From the NCBI RefSeq assembly GCF_039941015.1, contig NZ_JBDVFI010000095.1: DNA of 64,000 nt, one strand, 5' to 3'. This DNA comes from Sedimentitalea sp039941015 (lineage in GTDB: Bacteria > Pseudomonadota > Alphaproteobacteria > Rhodobacterales > Rhodobacteraceae). The translations under genes and the position numbers were made by a program. Shown one piece after another: positions 63,597-64,000 of the stretch. The first letter of the stretch is position 1. Every line of letters starts with the position of its first letter. Below the pieces are notes generated by a model that worked only from the letters and a program-made list of their open reading frames with translations, made no database searches and had not been told where the DNA came from.

Positions 63597-63820
63597 ACAG
63601 TGTGTCGTCAATGCGGGTTTCTTCGTAGAGGGCGAAGGCGTCTCCCAAGGTCGGCTCGGGCTTCTCTGCCTTCGGGGTCTTGATCGCTCGATAGAGCATC
63701 TTGTCAGCGTTGCGTTGGCCTCCTCGGCCAAGACGTCTCTTGCAGCCTCGACGTCCCCTACGATGCCTGAGGTCAGCCGCTCAGCCTCGCCTTCAGCCTC
63801 ATGCCAGAGTTCCCTCGGGG
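63597..63820 (-). pseudogene. Inverted integrase-like fragment with a frameshift
   Basis: Minus-strand reading LSPRELWHEAEGEAERLTSG followed by VGDVEAARDVLAEEAN, then, after a frame change, ADKMLYRAIKTPKAEKPEP and TLGDAFALYEETRIDD. The sequence looks like the middle of a tyrosine integrase of the same type as the fragment at 62442 but on the other strand. The frame change coincides with a tandem five-base duplication (GCGTT twice, 63707-63716 on the plus strand); removing one copy restores the reading. The piece ends at the IS21 repeats and, on the other side, at the istB piece. Confidence 0.5.
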
Positions 63821-63821
63821 A

Positions 63822-64000
63822 CAAGCCATCGAGCATCACAGACGCAAGGTGCGCTTCTACTCGACCGTCGAACTGGTCAACGCATTGGAGCAGGAAAAGG
63901 CCCTGGGGAAGGCCGGGAAAATGGCTGAGATGCTCACAAAAATCGACTTGGTCATCCTCGACGAGCTCGGCTACCTGCCGTTCAGCCCATCCGGTGGCGC
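63822..64000 (+). pseudogene. IS21-type istB ATPase fragment, 5'-truncated, runs off the window
   Basis: Plus-strand reading GQAIEHHRRKVRFYSTVELV, then NALEQEKALGKAGKMAEML and the Walker B region LVILDELGYLPFSPSGGA, as in IstB, the helper ATPase of IS21 transposition. The N-terminal part with Walker A is missing and replaced by the integrase fragment. In an intact IS21, istB follows istA on the same strand; here it is on the opposite strand, so it comes from another copy or a rearrangement. Confidence 0.8.

Overview
The window looks like a chromosomal segment of an alphaproteobacterium of the family Rhodobacteraceae, probably the marine Roseobacter group. Supporting signs are the high G+C coding bias, a complete Rhodobacter-capsulatus-type gene transfer agent (GTA) cluster, a pyruvate dehydrogenase E1-beta that carries its own lipoyl domain, an alpha-type SspB, a LuxR/LuxI quorum-sensing pair and a DmdB-like acyl-CoA ligase. 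The genus cannot be set from sequence alone.

Layout. 1-5657: fatty-acid and cell-wall block (fabD end, fabG, acpP, a GNAT acetyltransferase, a HisA-like barrel protein, fabF, mltG). 5870-7941: regulatory trio of an XRE-type regulator, a LuxR-type receptor and a LuxI-type synthase. 8145-22448: the whole GTA structural operon, g1 to g15, all frames open. In front of it is a sigma70-like promoter overlapped by a dyad and followed by an intrinsic terminator ahead of g1. 22481-31835: a DksA/TraR zinc-finger protein, cysE, the pdhA-VOC-pdhB-pdhC operon, an FtsB-like protein, fructose-bisphosphate aldolase, pgk and two overlapping cyclophilins. 31907-49556: housekeeping genes (GNAT, bactofilin with an M23 peptidase, ferritin-like DUF455, BCP peroxiredoxin, AsmA-like protein, queA, MFS, DUF924, lpdA, MATE, gyrA, usg). 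49605-61835: a caspase-like protein with a radical SAM protein, the zwf-pgl-pgi operon, a thioesterase, the acyl-CoA ligase, sspB, and fumC with two small coupled genes. 62286-64000: a tRNA-Gly(CCC) gene followed directly by rearranged mobile-element remnants: a broken integrase, an IS21 istA with its core deleted, IS21-type end repeats, an inverted integrase piece and a truncated istB.

How the genes fit together. The densest biology is the 6-22 kb region. Quorum sensing is known to control GTA production in R. capsulatus (GtaR/GtaI), and here a LuxR/LuxI pair sits directly upstream of the capsid operon. The order promoter, then terminator, then late genes resembles the arrangement used by lambdoid phages for antitermination of late genes; that comparison is inference. 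Central-carbon genes (zwf operon, fda) share a near-palindromic LacI-type site at different positions relative to their predicted promoters. The last 1.6 kb looks like a decayed integration site at a tRNA gene.

All calls are by eye from sequence and translation. No database or folding software was run. Promoters and operators are consensus matches only.
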